A stretch of 64,000 nt of DNA from positions 1-64,000 of the forward strand of contig NZ_JARIEA010000059.1 of the NCBI RefSeq assembly GCF_029267015.1, read 5' to 3'. The DNA comes from Sporosarcina ureae. GTDB taxonomy: Bacteria; Bacillota; Bacilli; Bacillales_A; Planococcaceae. Positions 17,236 through 26,120 of the stretch are shown piece by piece. The notes beneath the pieces are model-generated. The model was not told the origin of the DNA. It did no database searches and was given only the letters and a program-made list of their open reading frames with translations. Numbering within the stretch: position 1 is the first letter of the stretch; the number at the start of each line of letters is the position of its first letter. The translations under genes were made by a program, and so were the position numbers.

Positions 17236-17520
17236 TTATTCGCTTTTTGGTAACATCATTTCTAATTCGTTATGTGGTCTTGGAATTACGTGAACAGAAA
17301 GTAATTCGCCTACGCGTTGTGCAGAAGCCGCGCCTGCGTCTGTTGCCGCTTTTACTGCACCTACATCGCCACGTACCATGACTGTTACAATTCCACCGCC
17401 GACATGTACTTTACCTACTAAGTTTACACTTGCTGCTTTCACCATTGCGTCCGCTGCCTCGATTGCCCCGATTAATCCTTTAGTTTCTACCATTCCTAAT
17501 GCTGTACCTTCTCTGTTCAT
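17236..17520 (-). CDS. eutM: Microcompartment hexamer shell protein EutM
   Basis: A 94-aa canonical BMC-H protein forming the facets of the shell: [42 protein letters not shown] and HVIPRPH. TAGGAGG is 8 nt before the ATG. It lies between eutE and pduL with short gaps. The sequence is closely related to the tailed BMC-H at 15695-16036, so the two are paralogues. Confidence 0.95.
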   Translation of the reverse strand: MNREGTALGMVETKGLIGAIEAADAMVKAASVNLVGKVHVGGGIVTVMVRGDVGAVKAATDAGAASAQRVGELLSVHVIPRPHNELEMMLPKSE

Positions 17521-17543
17521 AATTGTTTCCTCCTAATAATGTT

Positions 17544-19055
17544 TTATTTTGTAAGTTGTTTAACGATTTCACTGACTAAACTTTGTACTAATGCTGGATC
17601 GACCTTGCTGTTTGTCGCTGCTGTAACGTTGTTCATTACACTAGATACAAGCTGATCATTTGAGCTTTCAACAGGCTCTGAATGCTTCGGCAATTGAACT
17701 TCTTTTGTACCGTATGCCATTCGCTTAATGTTTAGCAAGTGCTTAGCTGTAACATTGTCCGATGTGATATTGCCGCCGAATGTTCCGCATCCTAACGTGA
17801 GCGATGGCATCAAACCTGTCGTTCCACCCACTGCACCAATAGAAGCCATCGTATTGACTAAGATACGTGATACAGGCATTTCCATGGCGAATTCACGTGC
17901 AACTGCATCGATTTCCGTGTGAATCGCCAAGCTGTGCCCACGTCCTCCAAGATTCAGCAAGTCGAGGCATACTGCTTTCGAATGCTTCACACCATCGACG
18001 ATATACATCGCAAAGATCGGTGATAATTTCTCCAATGAAAACGGAACGTCTTTACCCACTTTTGTTTCCATCCCGATAATCAAGCGAGTGCCTTCTGGTA
18101 AAGAAATGCCTGCCATTTTAGCAATGAACTGCGGACTTTTGCCGACCACTTTAGGATTCACTTTGCCGGGTACCGGCGAGATGACACCTTCCATAATCTT
18201 CTTCTCTTCATCGGATAAAATATATGCACCATTTTTCTTCAATTCACGTGTAACTAAGTCTACAACATGCTTATCAACAACAATTGCTTGCTCCGTTGCA
18301 CAAATCGTACCGTAATCGAATGATTTACTGTCGACAATATCTTTTACCGCTTTTTCGATTTTCGCAGAACGTTCGATATAAACGGGGACATTTCCAGGAC
18401 CTACACCATAAGCCGGTTTTCCAGAGCTATATGCCGCTTTAACTAGTGCACTACCACCTGTTGCGATGATTAGATTGACGTCTTTATGGGACATCAATTG
18501 CTGTGTCGCCTCCATTGAAGCCAATGTCAAACACTGGATTAAACCTTCTGGAGCACCTGCCGCAACAGCTGCTGCATCACATACTTTTAATGCTTCATGT
18601 GTACACTCCACTGCATAAGGATGTGGACTCACAACAATGGAATTTCGTGTCTTCAATGAAATCAATGTTTTGAAGAACGCTGTTGACGTTGGATTAGTCG
18701 TTGGAATAATTGCTGCTACAACACCAAATGGGGCAGCGATTTCCACCACTTTATTCAAATGATCTTCTTTGATGACACCCACTGTTTTCAAATCTTTGAT
18801 GCTTTCATAGACATCACGTGAACCCACTTCGTTCTTGATTTTCTTATGGGCTGCTACTCCCATGCCTGTTTCATCTACCGCTAATTGCGCTAGACGGCCG
18901 GATTGTTCAAAAGCGGCATCCGCTACAGCTTTAACTATTTTGTCAACTTGTTGTTGCGTATAGCCCATGAATTTTTCTTGTGCTTCTTTTGCAGTTTGAA
19001 CGGCCAAGCGCATTTGCTGCAAAGCCAATAAATCCTTATCCACTAGTTGAACCAA
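17544..19055 (-). CDS. eutE: CoA-acylating acetaldehyde dehydrogenase EutE
   Basis: A 503-aa aldehyde dehydrogenase producing acetyl-CoA and NADH from acetaldehyde. The nucleophilic Cys is in [17 protein letters not shown] (about residue 255). The cofactor region includes [18 protein letters not shown]. The start is TTG with AAAGGAG 9 nt upstream. The usual N-terminal encapsulation peptide is absent. Instead the C-terminus carries a linker and an amphipathic helix ([18 protein letters not shown]) like those on EutC and PduL. It follows eutL by 31 nt. Confidence 0.95.
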   Translation of the reverse strand: MVQLVDKDLLALQQMRLAVQTAKEAQEKFMGYTQQQVDKIVKAVADAAFEQSGRLAQLAVDETGMGVAAHKKIKNEVGSRDVYESIKDLKTVGVIKEDHLNKVVEIAAPFGVVAAIIPTTNPTSTAFFKTLISLKTRNSIVVSPHPYAVECTHEALKVCDAAAVAAGAPEGLIQCLTLASMEATQQLMSHKDVNLIIATGGSALVKAAYSSGKPAYGVGPGNVPVYIERSAKIEKAVKDIVDSKSFDYGTICATEQAIVVDKHVVDLVTRELKKNGAYILSDEEKKIMEGVISPVPGKVNPKVVGKSPQFIAKMAGISLPEGTRLIIGMETKVGKDVPFSLEKLSPIFAMYIVDGVKHSKAVCLDLLNLGGRGHSLAIHTEIDAVAREFAMEMPVSRILVNTMASIGAVGGTTGLMPSLTLGCGTFGGNITSDNVTAKHLLNIKRMAYGTKEVQLPKHSEPVESSNDQLVSSVMNNVTAATNSKVDPALVQSLVSEIVKQLTK

Positions 19056-19086
19056 ATTAAAACACTCCTTTCTACATGCTTCTCTA

Positions 19087-19731
19087 TCAATAACTTAACG
19101 GATGATCTGCCATGTTCTGTACGGCTTCACGGAACGCGTCAGCTGCTGCTTCACAAGAAGATTGACTACCCGTGAGCAGACCGCCACCGAAGTTTGTTTC
19201 GGAGGGAGGCGCATAGAGTTCACATAATGTGACATCTGCAGCTTTTAAGGCCGCATCCAAACCAATAATCGCTTCAAGAGGTGGTGCAATCAAGTATGCG
19301 ATCGATTGGCCGACTGGTATATTCGCCATATCAGCTAAGTAACTGCCACAGCTAGAAATGGTATGCGCATACAACGCATGATCCGGATTTCCATTGATTG
19401 CTTCGAAATACGCTTCATGCTCTATAGTGATACGAATCGAATCAAGACCACTTTTCACTTCTTCCGGTGACGGTCCAGCAATGATTCCGATAAATTCACC
19501 AGACAGCGGTCCAGAAGAATGTGCAGCACCTGCGTAAAAACTTTTCGCGTAGACCACTTCCACGTCGCTATGCTTCGTAGCTGCATCAATTGCTGTATAA
19601 CCAATGTCATCAATTGTCGTCGTCACCAACCCAAGACTGCGTTGATAGGGCTTCAGATTAAACTTCTCAGCTAGCTCTGGACTAACGTTTGGAATAACTT
19701 GCATCGACAAGATGTCCGCGTAGATTTTCAT
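19087..19731 (-). CDS. eutL: Microcompartment trimer shell protein EutL
   Basis: A 214-aa tandem-BMC trimeric shell protein, thought to have a gated pore. Landmarks are DILSMQVIPNVSPELAEKF at the start, SFYAGAAHSSGPLSGEFIGI near 70, HTISSCGSYLA near 125, and GLLTGSQSSCEAA near 190. ATG at 19731 follows GGAGGACGA; a longer reading from 19776 overlaps eutC and is discarded. Length is normal for EutL. Confidence 0.94.
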   Translation of the reverse strand: MKIYADILSMQVIPNVSPELAEKFNLKPYQRSLGLVTTTIDDIGYTAIDAATKHSDVEVVYAKSFYAGAAHSSGPLSGEFIGIIAGPSPEEVKSGLDSIRITIEHEAYFEAINGNPDHALYAHTISSCGSYLADMANIPVGQSIAYLIAPPLEAIIGLDAALKAADVTLCELYAPPSETNFGGGLLTGSQSSCEAAADAFREAVQNMADHPLSY

Positions 19732-19747
19732 TCGTCCTCCCCCTTCC

Positions 19748-20749
19748 TCAACCTTCTTTTTGAACGAGCGATACACCGCTCGCTTCGTATTTTAAGATTT
19801 TCTGTATGATCGTACCGAGGAATGCCCCCGCTTCAACAGGTGGGATTCCCCCTTTATGGATATTGGAAATAACCATTCGATCTGCTTCTATCGTGCCGTG
19901 CCTTGGCTTGTAGCACATATAAGCACTTAGTGATTCTGCAGATACTAGACCAGGACGTTCTCCGATCAGCATGACCACTACATCCGGTTGCAATAACTCA
20001 CCGATATCATCCATCACAGCGACTCGGCCTTTATCAACGTAGAATGTTGTTCCCATTTCGATATTCAAGTTGTTTAACGATTGTTCCAGTGACAAGTAGA
20101 CATCTTCCAGATTTTCTTCAATCGCTTTCGCACTTAGACCATTTGACGCGACAATCTGTACGACAGGCGACTTTTTACAGCGTTCTTGAATAACAGACTT
20201 CGCTTCATCTGAAAGTTTTCTACCAAGATCCGGACGTCGAATATATTCTTCTTTGTCCACCACTTTGGATTGCACTTGGAATAACCCTAGCTGCTCAAGC
20301 AAGTCATCCGGCACTTCACCGTAGACCGCATCGACTGCCGCCGCGTGATCCAGTCGAAACTGTAACCATGTCTTCGTTTTCGGCCGTGAACCTGCGCGTC
20401 CAACCCCTACTCTAGCTGGGGTTTTCTTGCGATACTCTGCCCATTTATCTTCTACAGGCTCTGCTTCAGGTTCTAGATTCGGTTTCGGATTACCGTATGC
20501 CGTCGTTGGCTTTGGTTTTACCGTAGCGATATTCCGCTTTGGCTCTTCCGCTGTACTATGGAATGTCACCAATCCACTAGGTGACTTTTTCACAGTTTCT
20601 GCATTCAAATGTCCAATAGGCTGTTGTGAAAACAACTCCACTTTCTGCTCATCGGAATTCTGTTGTACCGTTTGACTGCCGCTTGCAGCTTCTAGCTTTT
20701 CTACGACCATTTTTGTGATTTGCTGAATCAGTTCTTCATTCAAGTTCAT
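19748..20749 (-). CDS. eutC: Ethanolamine ammonia-lyase small subunit EutC
   Basis: A 333-aa small subunit of the adenosylcobalamin-dependent lyase that splits ethanolamine into acetaldehyde and ammonia. The conserved domain covers about residues 110-330 (RVGVGRAGSRPKT, LRLDHAAAVDAVYG-like, ASNGLSAKAI, VVMLIGERPGL, IHKGGIPPVEAGA). An extra roughly 100-residue N-terminus begins with an amphipathic helix (NEELIQQITKMVVEKLEA), then a Pro/Lys/Glu-rich linker: a probable targeting extension. The ATG is only 3 nt after AGGAGG; the TTG two codons later has better spacing and may be the real start. Confidence 0.95.
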   Translation of the reverse strand: MNLNEELIQQITKMVVEKLEAASGSQTVQQNSDEQKVELFSQQPIGHLNAETVKKSPSGLVTFHSTAEEPKRNIATVKPKPTTAYGNPKPNLEPEAEPVEDKWAEYRKKTPARVGVGRAGSRPKTKTWLQFRLDHAAAVDAVYGEVPDDLLEQLGLFQVQSKVVDKEEYIRRPDLGRKLSDEAKSVIQERCKKSPVVQIVASNGLSAKAIEENLEDVYLSLEQSLNNLNIEMGTTFYVDKGRVAVMDDIGELLQPDVVVMLIGERPGLVSAESLSAYMCYKPRHGTIEADRMVISNIHKGGIPPVEAGAFLGTIIQKILKYEASGVSLVQKEG

Positions 20750-20756
20750 CCACCTC

Positions 20757-22121
20757 CTATCGATTGAAGAGTGTGAGATCTCCGGCACGCTTACTTAGCA
20801 TGCCATTTTCATAAATCCCCATCTTTTCAAGCCATTTTAAATATTCAGGTGCTGGTGTTTTGCCCATCGTCTGAAGAACCGTTGCTACGTCATGGTAGCT
20901 CATGGACTGGTAATTCAGCATAACGTCATCGCCCATCGGTGCTGCGATGATGAAATTCACACCTGCTGCCGATAATAAGATACTTAAATCTTCAATATCA
21001 TTTTGATCTGCTTTAATATGGTTCGTATAGCAAATATCTACACCCATCGGTAGTCCATGTAACTTGCCCATGAAGTGATCTTCAAGGCCCGCACGAATAA
21101 CTTGTTTGCTGTTGTACAAATACTCAGGCCCAATAAATCCAACCACCGTGTTGACGATATATGGATCGTAATGTCGTGCAAAACCGTAGTTACGCGCTTC
21201 CATGGTCACTTGATCTACACCGTAATGCGCTTCAGCGGATAATTCCGAACCTTGTCCTGTTTCAAAGTACAACGTTTGTGGACCAGTGCCTGTACCCATT
21301 TTTAATGACAAGTCTTTCGCTTCTGCTATTAGCTCTGCTGAAATACCGAATGAACGATGAGCTTTTTCAGTTCCTGCGATACTTTGGAAAATCATGTCGG
21401 CAGGAGCACCTTGTTCAATCGCTTTCATTTGCGTTGTAACGTGTGCAAGTACACAGTTTTGCGTAGGGATTTCCCACTCATCTATGAAATCCTTTGTTGC
21501 ATTCAGTACACGCTTTACGCTTTCTACAGAATCATCTACAGGATTGATCCCAATCACTGCATCACCAATACCGTACGACAAGCCTTCTTTCAATGATGTA
21601 AGAATTCCATCGATGTTGTCAGTTGGGTGGTTCGGCTGCAAACGTGAAGACAATGTACCTCTTTGGCCAATTGTAATATTGCATGTAGATAGAATTTCGA
21701 TTTTATTTGCTGCGTGCACTAAGTCCAAGTTGGACATCAATTTCGTAACGGCGGCGATGACTTCAGAAGTCAATCCCCTACTGAGACGCTTTAATTCACG
21801 GTCGCCTACTTCATTACTTAAAATATATTCACGTAGTTCTGCGATACTCCAATTCTGGATTCCACCGTAAACCTTCTCGTTAATATCGTTTTCGATAATA
21901 AGTGACACTTCATCGCTTTCGATCGGAATGAGTGGATTATTTCGGATATCGCTTACTAGCAACTCACTGACAACTGTTTTCGCAGCGATTCGTTCCTGGA
22001 CCGTTTCTGCCGCAATTCCTGCAAGGCGATCACCGGATTTCTCTTCATTCGCTTTCGCTAGCACTTCTTTTAAGTCATGGAACACATATCGTTCGCCGCC
22101 CAATGTAGTGGATAAATTCAC
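20757..22121 (-). CDS. eutB: Ethanolamine ammonia-lyase large subunit EutB
   Basis: A 454-aa TIM-barrel subunit carrying the active site: DLKEVLAKANEEKSGDRLAGIAA near the start, STCNITIGQRGTLSSRLQPNHPTDN, YFETGQGSELSAEAHYGVDQ and GLPMGVDICYTNHIKADQ. The start is GTG at 22121, with AAAGGAGG 8 nt upstream, giving the usual family length; the frame stays open upstream but has no supporting signal. eutC follows by 7 nt. Strict B12 dependence makes this the locus's demand for cobalamin. Confidence 0.97.
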   Translation of the reverse strand: MNLSTTLGGERYVFHDLKEVLAKANEEKSGDRLAGIAAETVQERIAAKTVVSELLVSDIRNNPLIPIESDEVSLIIENDINEKVYGGIQNWSIAELREYILSNEVGDRELKRLSRGLTSEVIAAVTKLMSNLDLVHAANKIEILSTCNITIGQRGTLSSRLQPNHPTDNIDGILTSLKEGLSYGIGDAVIGINPVDDSVESVKRVLNATKDFIDEWEIPTQNCVLAHVTTQMKAIEQGAPADMIFQSIAGTEKAHRSFGISAELIAEAKDLSLKMGTGTGPQTLYFETGQGSELSAEAHYGVDQVTMEARNYGFARHYDPYIVNTVVGFIGPEYLYNSKQVIRAGLEDHFMGKLHGLPMGVDICYTNHIKADQNDIEDLSILLSAAGVNFIIAAPMGDDVMLNYQSMSYHDVATVLQTMGKTPAPEYLKWLEKMGIYENGMLSKRAGDLTLFNR

Positions 22122-22135
22122 GTACGAGACCTCCT

Positions 22136-23581
22136 TTACGTTGTGTGGAAAGTTAAGGTTTTCACGACAACCGGTACTACACCCGAAGTGAGTGCTTTGC
22201 CGATATCGATGTAATCGCCTGTTTCCACATTGATTTGATCTATACAAATAATACTTTGTTTCACTTGTAATGCCGCGAGTGTCTGACCAATCACCTTGGC
22301 GTGATCTGATTGAATGACCAAGATAATGGGCTGTTCAGGACGTGGCCGCTGATTCATGATTTGGACAACTGCTTTTGCAAGCTTCTGCACATCCCGAAAC
22401 CCTAGATAGGGTAAATTGCATAAGTAGAGCGCGAAGTTTTGCCCTTCTTTGGCTGAGTCATATAAAGTAACCGCCTGCCTTACTGCGTCTTCAAAATGTT
22501 CTAAACCTGTTGCTAAATCTTCTTTAAAATCATATTGATGAATTGGAATGTTTTTTAATGGTAATTCATGCGGAGCAACTTGAATGGTGGCTCCACTAAT
22601 TTCAGTCGTCTGCGTTCCTGCACCTAATACGGTTGCACGTACAGTTTCTATCGGCTCCTGCCAAGTGAAATGCTGTAGTGAAGTGTTACGCAACAAGGCC
22701 TCCGCAAGCTGCACACCTATATCATCGTATTGTGCTTCTTGGACTTCACCGGATTCATGATGATACATGCACTCCGAAATACCACCTGAAAAGACGATTG
22801 TATCGACTGCCGGCGACCAATTCGGTTCATGACCGAGTAGTAGTACTCGATCTTGTGCATGGACTTCTTTTTTTAAGATTCGCCCCATTGCTTCTGCCAT
22901 ATACGTCGTTACGAATATTACGGCTGAAGAATTTTGCGGATCACCTACTTGCAATGTGTAACCTTGCTCTTGCAGTAATCGTTCGACTGGCGGTGAGATA
23001 GTACGCACTTTGCCGCCTTCAAATTCGATTAATCGGCCTCCAATATGCATCGTACATGTGCCAAGGAGCTGCTTGTCCTTGAACACTGCAATATTGGCTG
23101 TTCCTCCACCGATGTCTATATTGGCGATGACCTGCCCGCTTTTTCCGGACGATTCATAGCTGCCTGAACCTTTAGCCGCAATGATGCCTTCTAGATCAGG
23201 TCCTGCAGTTGCTACGAGGAAATCGCCCGCTTCGTTAGACAATTGATGTAACATTTCACTGGCATTCCGCTTGGTAGCGGTTTCACCGGTGATAATAACA
23301 GCACCCGTTTCAATCTGCGAAGGCTGAATTCCTGCTTTGTCGTATTCAGAGCGGATAATTTGTTGGACTCCCGCTACATCGATCGTCACTGCGTCTTGCA
23401 ATGGCGTCCGGAATACAGGGCTTTTATAGAGTATTTCTTTGTTTGTAATTTCTATTCTTGGCACATGCGTTGCGCCTGCCACGTTACGTAGCGAAAATCG
23501 ACTGATAATCAGTTTCGTCGTGCTTGTGCCAATATCAATGCCTGCACTAATAATCGTTTCGTGCTTATTGAAATTGCTCAC
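22136..23581 (-). CDS. eutA: Ethanolamine ammonia-lyase reactivating factor EutA
   Basis: A 481-aa actin/Hsp70-like ATPase that removes damaged cobalamin from EutBC. The phosphate-binding loop AGIDIGTSTTKLIISRF is at the N-terminus, a second nucleotide region is VIANIDIGGGTANIAVF near 165, and the adenosine motif region is VFSGGISECMY near 265. The GTG at 23581 is favoured over 23587 because GGAAGG is 9 nt upstream. It is the first gene after the eutP-eutA terminator. Confidence 0.93.
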   Translation of the reverse strand: MSNFNKHETIISAGIDIGTSTTKLIISRFSLRNVAGATHVPRIEITNKEILYKSPVFRTPLQDAVTIDVAGVQQIIRSEYDKAGIQPSQIETGAVIITGETATKRNASEMLHQLSNEAGDFLVATAGPDLEGIIAAKGSGSYESSGKSGQVIANIDIGGGTANIAVFKDKQLLGTCTMHIGGRLIEFEGGKVRTISPPVERLLQEQGYTLQVGDPQNSSAVIFVTTYMAEAMGRILKKEVHAQDRVLLLGHEPNWSPAVDTIVFSGGISECMYHHESGEVQEAQYDDIGVQLAEALLRNTSLQHFTWQEPIETVRATVLGAGTQTTEISGATIQVAPHELPLKNIPIHQYDFKEDLATGLEHFEDAVRQAVTLYDSAKEGQNFALYLCNLPYLGFRDVQKLAKAVVQIMNQRPRPEQPIILVIQSDHAKVIGQTLAALQVKQSIICIDQINVETGDYIDIGKALTSGVVPVVVKTLTFHTT

Positions 23582-23611
23582 TCCCACACCCCTTCCTGAT
23601 TATATATTTCA

Positions 23612-23695
23612 ACGCCTGCCGGAGCTCGACAGCGTCATGCACTTTTGATTGTGTCTAGTTTCGGATGCCAGTCCCTCGGGTCGTTTCGATCTTTT
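23612..23695 (-). repeat. Degenerate copy of a Bacillaceae intergenic repeat
   Basis: The plus strand shows CGCCTGCCGGAGCTCGACA, then TTGTGTCTAGTTTCGG, then CCCTCGGGTCGTTTCGATCT. These blocks resemble a common Bacillaceae element (CGCCTGCCGGAGCT ... TGTCTAGCTCC ... CTCGGGTCGCTTCG). It lies in the eutA leader after the terminator. Assignment is from memory of the pattern. Confidence 0.4.
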
Positions 23696-23699
23696 GATA

Positions 23700-23759
23700 T
23701 AAAAAAGGCGCCTTTACAAACCCATGGATTTTCCCACGGGATGTAAAGGCACCTTTGCC
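23700..23759 (-). terminator. Terminator with overlapping EutV-type (ANTAR) hexaloop before eutA
   Basis: On the minus strand GGTGCCTTTACA pairs with TGTAAAGGCGCC, with a nested CCCGTGG/CCATGGG hairpin, followed by seven T. Overlapping the 5' arm is GGC-AAAGGT-GCC (23748-23759), a hexaloop with A at position 1 and G at position 4, the ANTAR recognition pattern. The two structures exclude each other, as in known EutV antiterminators. A matching upstream P1 hairpin was not found. Confidence 0.65.
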
Positions 23760-23818
23760 GTTTTTATTCACTTGTATACAATTGACTATATCAAATTCCT
23801 TACTAACTGTAAAGAAGA

Positions 23819-24319
23819 TTACCCGAGATAAATCAAGTGTGGATCGGCTGATGATTCTACGTATTGCTGCATTGCTGTGAGGTTGTTTAGCTTTGTTAAT
23901 TCTTTCAAATGTTCGACCCCCATGCCTGTTACGGATGAAACCATGACGATGGGGCCTTGGTTCATAACGGTTTTTAGCATGTCGAGTGAACGCTCTAGGT
24001 CAGCTTCAGGTAGATCACACTTGGTAATGACACCAACCGGAAGTTTCGGGATACCCATGCTGAATCCTGGCGGGAATATAAGTTTCTCACTTGTTGCATC
24101 TTGCAAGTACAGTACATGTGTCACTTCAAGTGCAGTAGCCATGATGTTTTTATAGAACATCGGATTTTCCGAATACTCTCCTGGCGTATCAACAATCCAA
24201 TCATAATAATTGAGCGTCTGCGTTTTGAAAGCTTCTACTTTTCGGCCCAATAAAGCATTTGTTAATGTAGACTTCCCCGCTCGTACCGCACCGACTAGCA
24301 TCGCCTTGTTTCGCATCAT
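23819..24319 (-). CDS. eutP: EutP/PduV-type GTPase
   Basis: A 166-aa small Ras-like GTPase of the EutP family. G1 is GAVRAGKST, G3 is DTPGEYSE and G4 is TKCD; G5 is probably SSVTGMG. EutP has been reported to have acetate kinase or GTPase activity and to aid compartment dynamics. ATG codons at 24319 and 24316 are both possible after AAGGAG; the upstream GTG is too close. It follows eutS by 9 nt and is the last gene before the eutA terminator. Confidence 0.92.
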   Translation of the reverse strand: MMRNKAMLVGAVRAGKSTLTNALLGRKVEAFKTQTLNYYDWIVDTPGEYSENPMFYKNIMATALEVTHVLYLQDATSEKLIFPPGFSMGIPKLPVGVITKCDLPEADLERSLDMLKTVMNQGPIVMVSSVTGMGVEHLKELTKLNNLTAMQQYVESSADPHLIYLG

Positions 24320-24328
24320 CCTCACTCC

Positions 24329-24670
24329 TTATGACTTTGTAATTTCCGCTGGCGTATAGTTCAACTTCTCGGATAAAAACCGGTTAATCTCAAGCATCGC
24401 CATCTCTACTTCTGAGACACTGCCCACAATGACAAGACTGCCTGTAAATCGATCGAGGAATCCGATGCGGACATTGGCCGCTTTCGTTGCCAAGTCTCCA
24501 GCGATAATGACCGTTTCACTCGGTGTACACGTAAGGATACCTAAAGCACCCGCTTCCTGTATACCTAACTTCTGAAACATATCGGGATCGGGATTAGCGA
24601 TCAAATGACTGAGTGTAAGCTGTTTTCCCGGAACGAATTCCTGTATAAACCGTTTCTTTTCTTCGCTCAT
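24329..24670 (-). CDS. eutS: Microcompartment shell protein EutS
   Basis: A 113-aa circularly permuted BMC-H protein forming bent hexamers at shell edges. The N-terminal beta-barrel segment [21 protein letters not shown] is diagnostic, followed by [20 protein letters not shown] and [20 protein letters not shown] at 24670 follows GGGAG. It sits between eutH and eutP. Confidence 0.95.
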   Translation of the reverse strand: MSEEKKRFIQEFVPGKQLTLSHLIANPDPDMFQKLGIQEAGALGILTCTPSETVIIAGDLATKAANVRIGFLDRFTGSLVIVGSVSEVEMAMLEINRFLSEKLNYTPAEITKS

Positions 24671-24692
24671 TATACACACTCCCTATATAGTT

Positions 24693-25961
24693 TTATGCTT
24701 TAGCAGCAGGAGCTTCTGGTTCAACGTTTTCATTTTCGTACTCGCCCTTTTTAATAATTCCAGCTTCACGATCTTGCTTCTCTAGCTTTAATGCCGTTGG
24801 AACAGAAAGCTTATACGCAATAATAATTGCGATGATACCCGCACTCAATTTACCTAGTATAACCGGTAAAATAATATTTGGTTGGAAGTTCGCCGTGAAT
24901 GATAAGTGATCACCCAACAAGAACGCCGCACAAACTGCGAATGCGATATTAACGACTTTGTCTTTTGGTCTCATGTAACGAACCAATGAGAACATCGCCA
25001 AGATATTCGCAACAGTCGCAAGTAAACCCGCACTTCCTTCAGGTGAAAGTCCAATCTTTTTCCCAGCAGATTCTAAAGGTTTGCCCATATACTTTCTAAT
25101 TAAATAAATCATTGGGAACGCACCCGCTAGCATAATACCAATGTATCCCGCTGTTTCAAGTGCACGGAATTGGTCTATTTCATCCGCCATAATTGGATCG
25201 AAGCCCCACGCACCAAAGATCTTAGTGAAAATGCCTGTAAATACTTCAACGATAGAAAACACTAACACTAATTTAATGGCAGCGTCCATCACGCGTCCAA
25301 AAATCATAAAACCGTTAATCATAATGCGGGGAACGAACTTCAGTCCGACCGCAATCAATACTACAAAAATTAATAATGGCAATAAATTGATGAAAATCTG
25401 TAAATAACTAATTGCAAATTCATAATTAGATGTAGCTGTCGTGCTAATCACATCACGCACATCCGTGTTGAATATTACTACTAAAACAGAGGCAATAAAT
25501 GCGCCAATCGGAATTGTCAAAACACCCGACATAATACCAAGTGCCATGTATTTATGATCTCGCTTATCAAGCATCGCAAGTCCCATCGGAATAGAGAAAA
25601 CAATCGTTGCTCCCGACATGAAACCGACGATTAACGCCATAATCCATCCTTCATTTGTTACTTTCAGTGCTTCCGCTAACTGATAACCACCCATATCCGA
25701 AGCCAGTATAGTAGTTGCGGCAATTGCAGGATCTGCTCCGATTGAGTTGAAGATCGGTCCGATAAATTTACTGATGAACCATGTTAAGTAGGGTATAGAT
25801 GCCATGATTCCTGCTGCTGGAACGAAGATATGTCCTACTGCGTGTAACCCAGACATAAATTCTTTACCTAATCCCTCTTCAGGATTCTTTATTGATGCAA
25901 ATGCCCCTGCCACTGCACAGGCCATAATGATATATACAATTACTGTACCGATCATTTCCAT
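24693..25961 (-). CDS. eutH: Ethanolamine permease EutH
   Basis: A 422-aa membrane protein with about ten to eleven hydrophobic helices, facilitating ethanolamine entry when it is scarce or protonated. Family stretches are ASDMGGYQLAEAL near 90, GFMSGATIVFSIPMGLAML near 113, and AAFLLGDHLSFTANFQPN near 345. A short charged C-terminal tail ends EPEAPAAKA. Two terminator-linked structures flank the eutH-eutS-eutP block, so it is probably read only when EutV is active. Confidence 0.94.
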   Translation of the reverse strand: MEMIGTVIVYIIMACAVAGAFASIKNPEEGLGKEFMSGLHAVGHIFVPAAGIMASIPYLTWFISKFIGPIFNSIGADPAIAATTILASDMGGYQLAEALKVTNEGWIMALIVGFMSGATIVFSIPMGLAMLDKRDHKYMALGIMSGVLTIPIGAFIASVLVVIFNTDVRDVISTTATSNYEFAISYLQIFINLLPLLIFVVLIAVGLKFVPRIMINGFMIFGRVMDAAIKLVLVFSIVEVFTGIFTKIFGAWGFDPIMADEIDQFRALETAGYIGIMLAGAFPMIYLIRKYMGKPLESAGKKIGLSPEGSAGLLATVANILAMFSLVRYMRPKDKVVNIAFAVCAAFLLGDHLSFTANFQPNIILPVILGKLSAGIIAIIIAYKLSVPTALKLEKQDREAGIIKKGEYENENVEPEAPAAKA

Positions 25962-26065
25962 TTAGGTTTCCTCCTATTACTATTTAATTGTAATATTGTT
26001 TCTTACGCGCCAGCTAAAAAGACACCACCCTTTGATTTAATTCATGTCCAATCCGCGAAAAATTA

Positions 26066-26113
26066 AAACAAAAAGACGCTTAAAGAATGTATCTCTTTAA
26101 GCGTCTTTGCTTA
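26066..26113 (-). terminator. Terminator with overlapping EutV-type (ANTAR) hexaloop before eutH
   Basis: On the minus strand AGACGCTTAAAGA pairs perfectly with TCTTTAAGCGTCT around GATACAT and runs into a T tract. Overlapping its 5' arm is TAAGC-AAAGAC-GCTTA (26098-26113): a perfect 5-bp stem with a hexaloop having A1 and G4, as ANTAR proteins require. Binding by EutV would block the terminator and let RNA polymerase enter eutH. The partner P1 hairpin is not obvious upstream. Confidence 0.75.
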
Positions 26114-26120
26114 GATCTAT

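Noticed and set aside
23655-23690. SAM-I riboswitch-like GAGGGACTGGC in the eutA leader
   Set aside because: The block resembles an S-box core, but the P1 closing helix, the GAAACC/GCAACC pairing and the pseudoknot partner are absent, and flanking blocks fit an intergenic repeat better.
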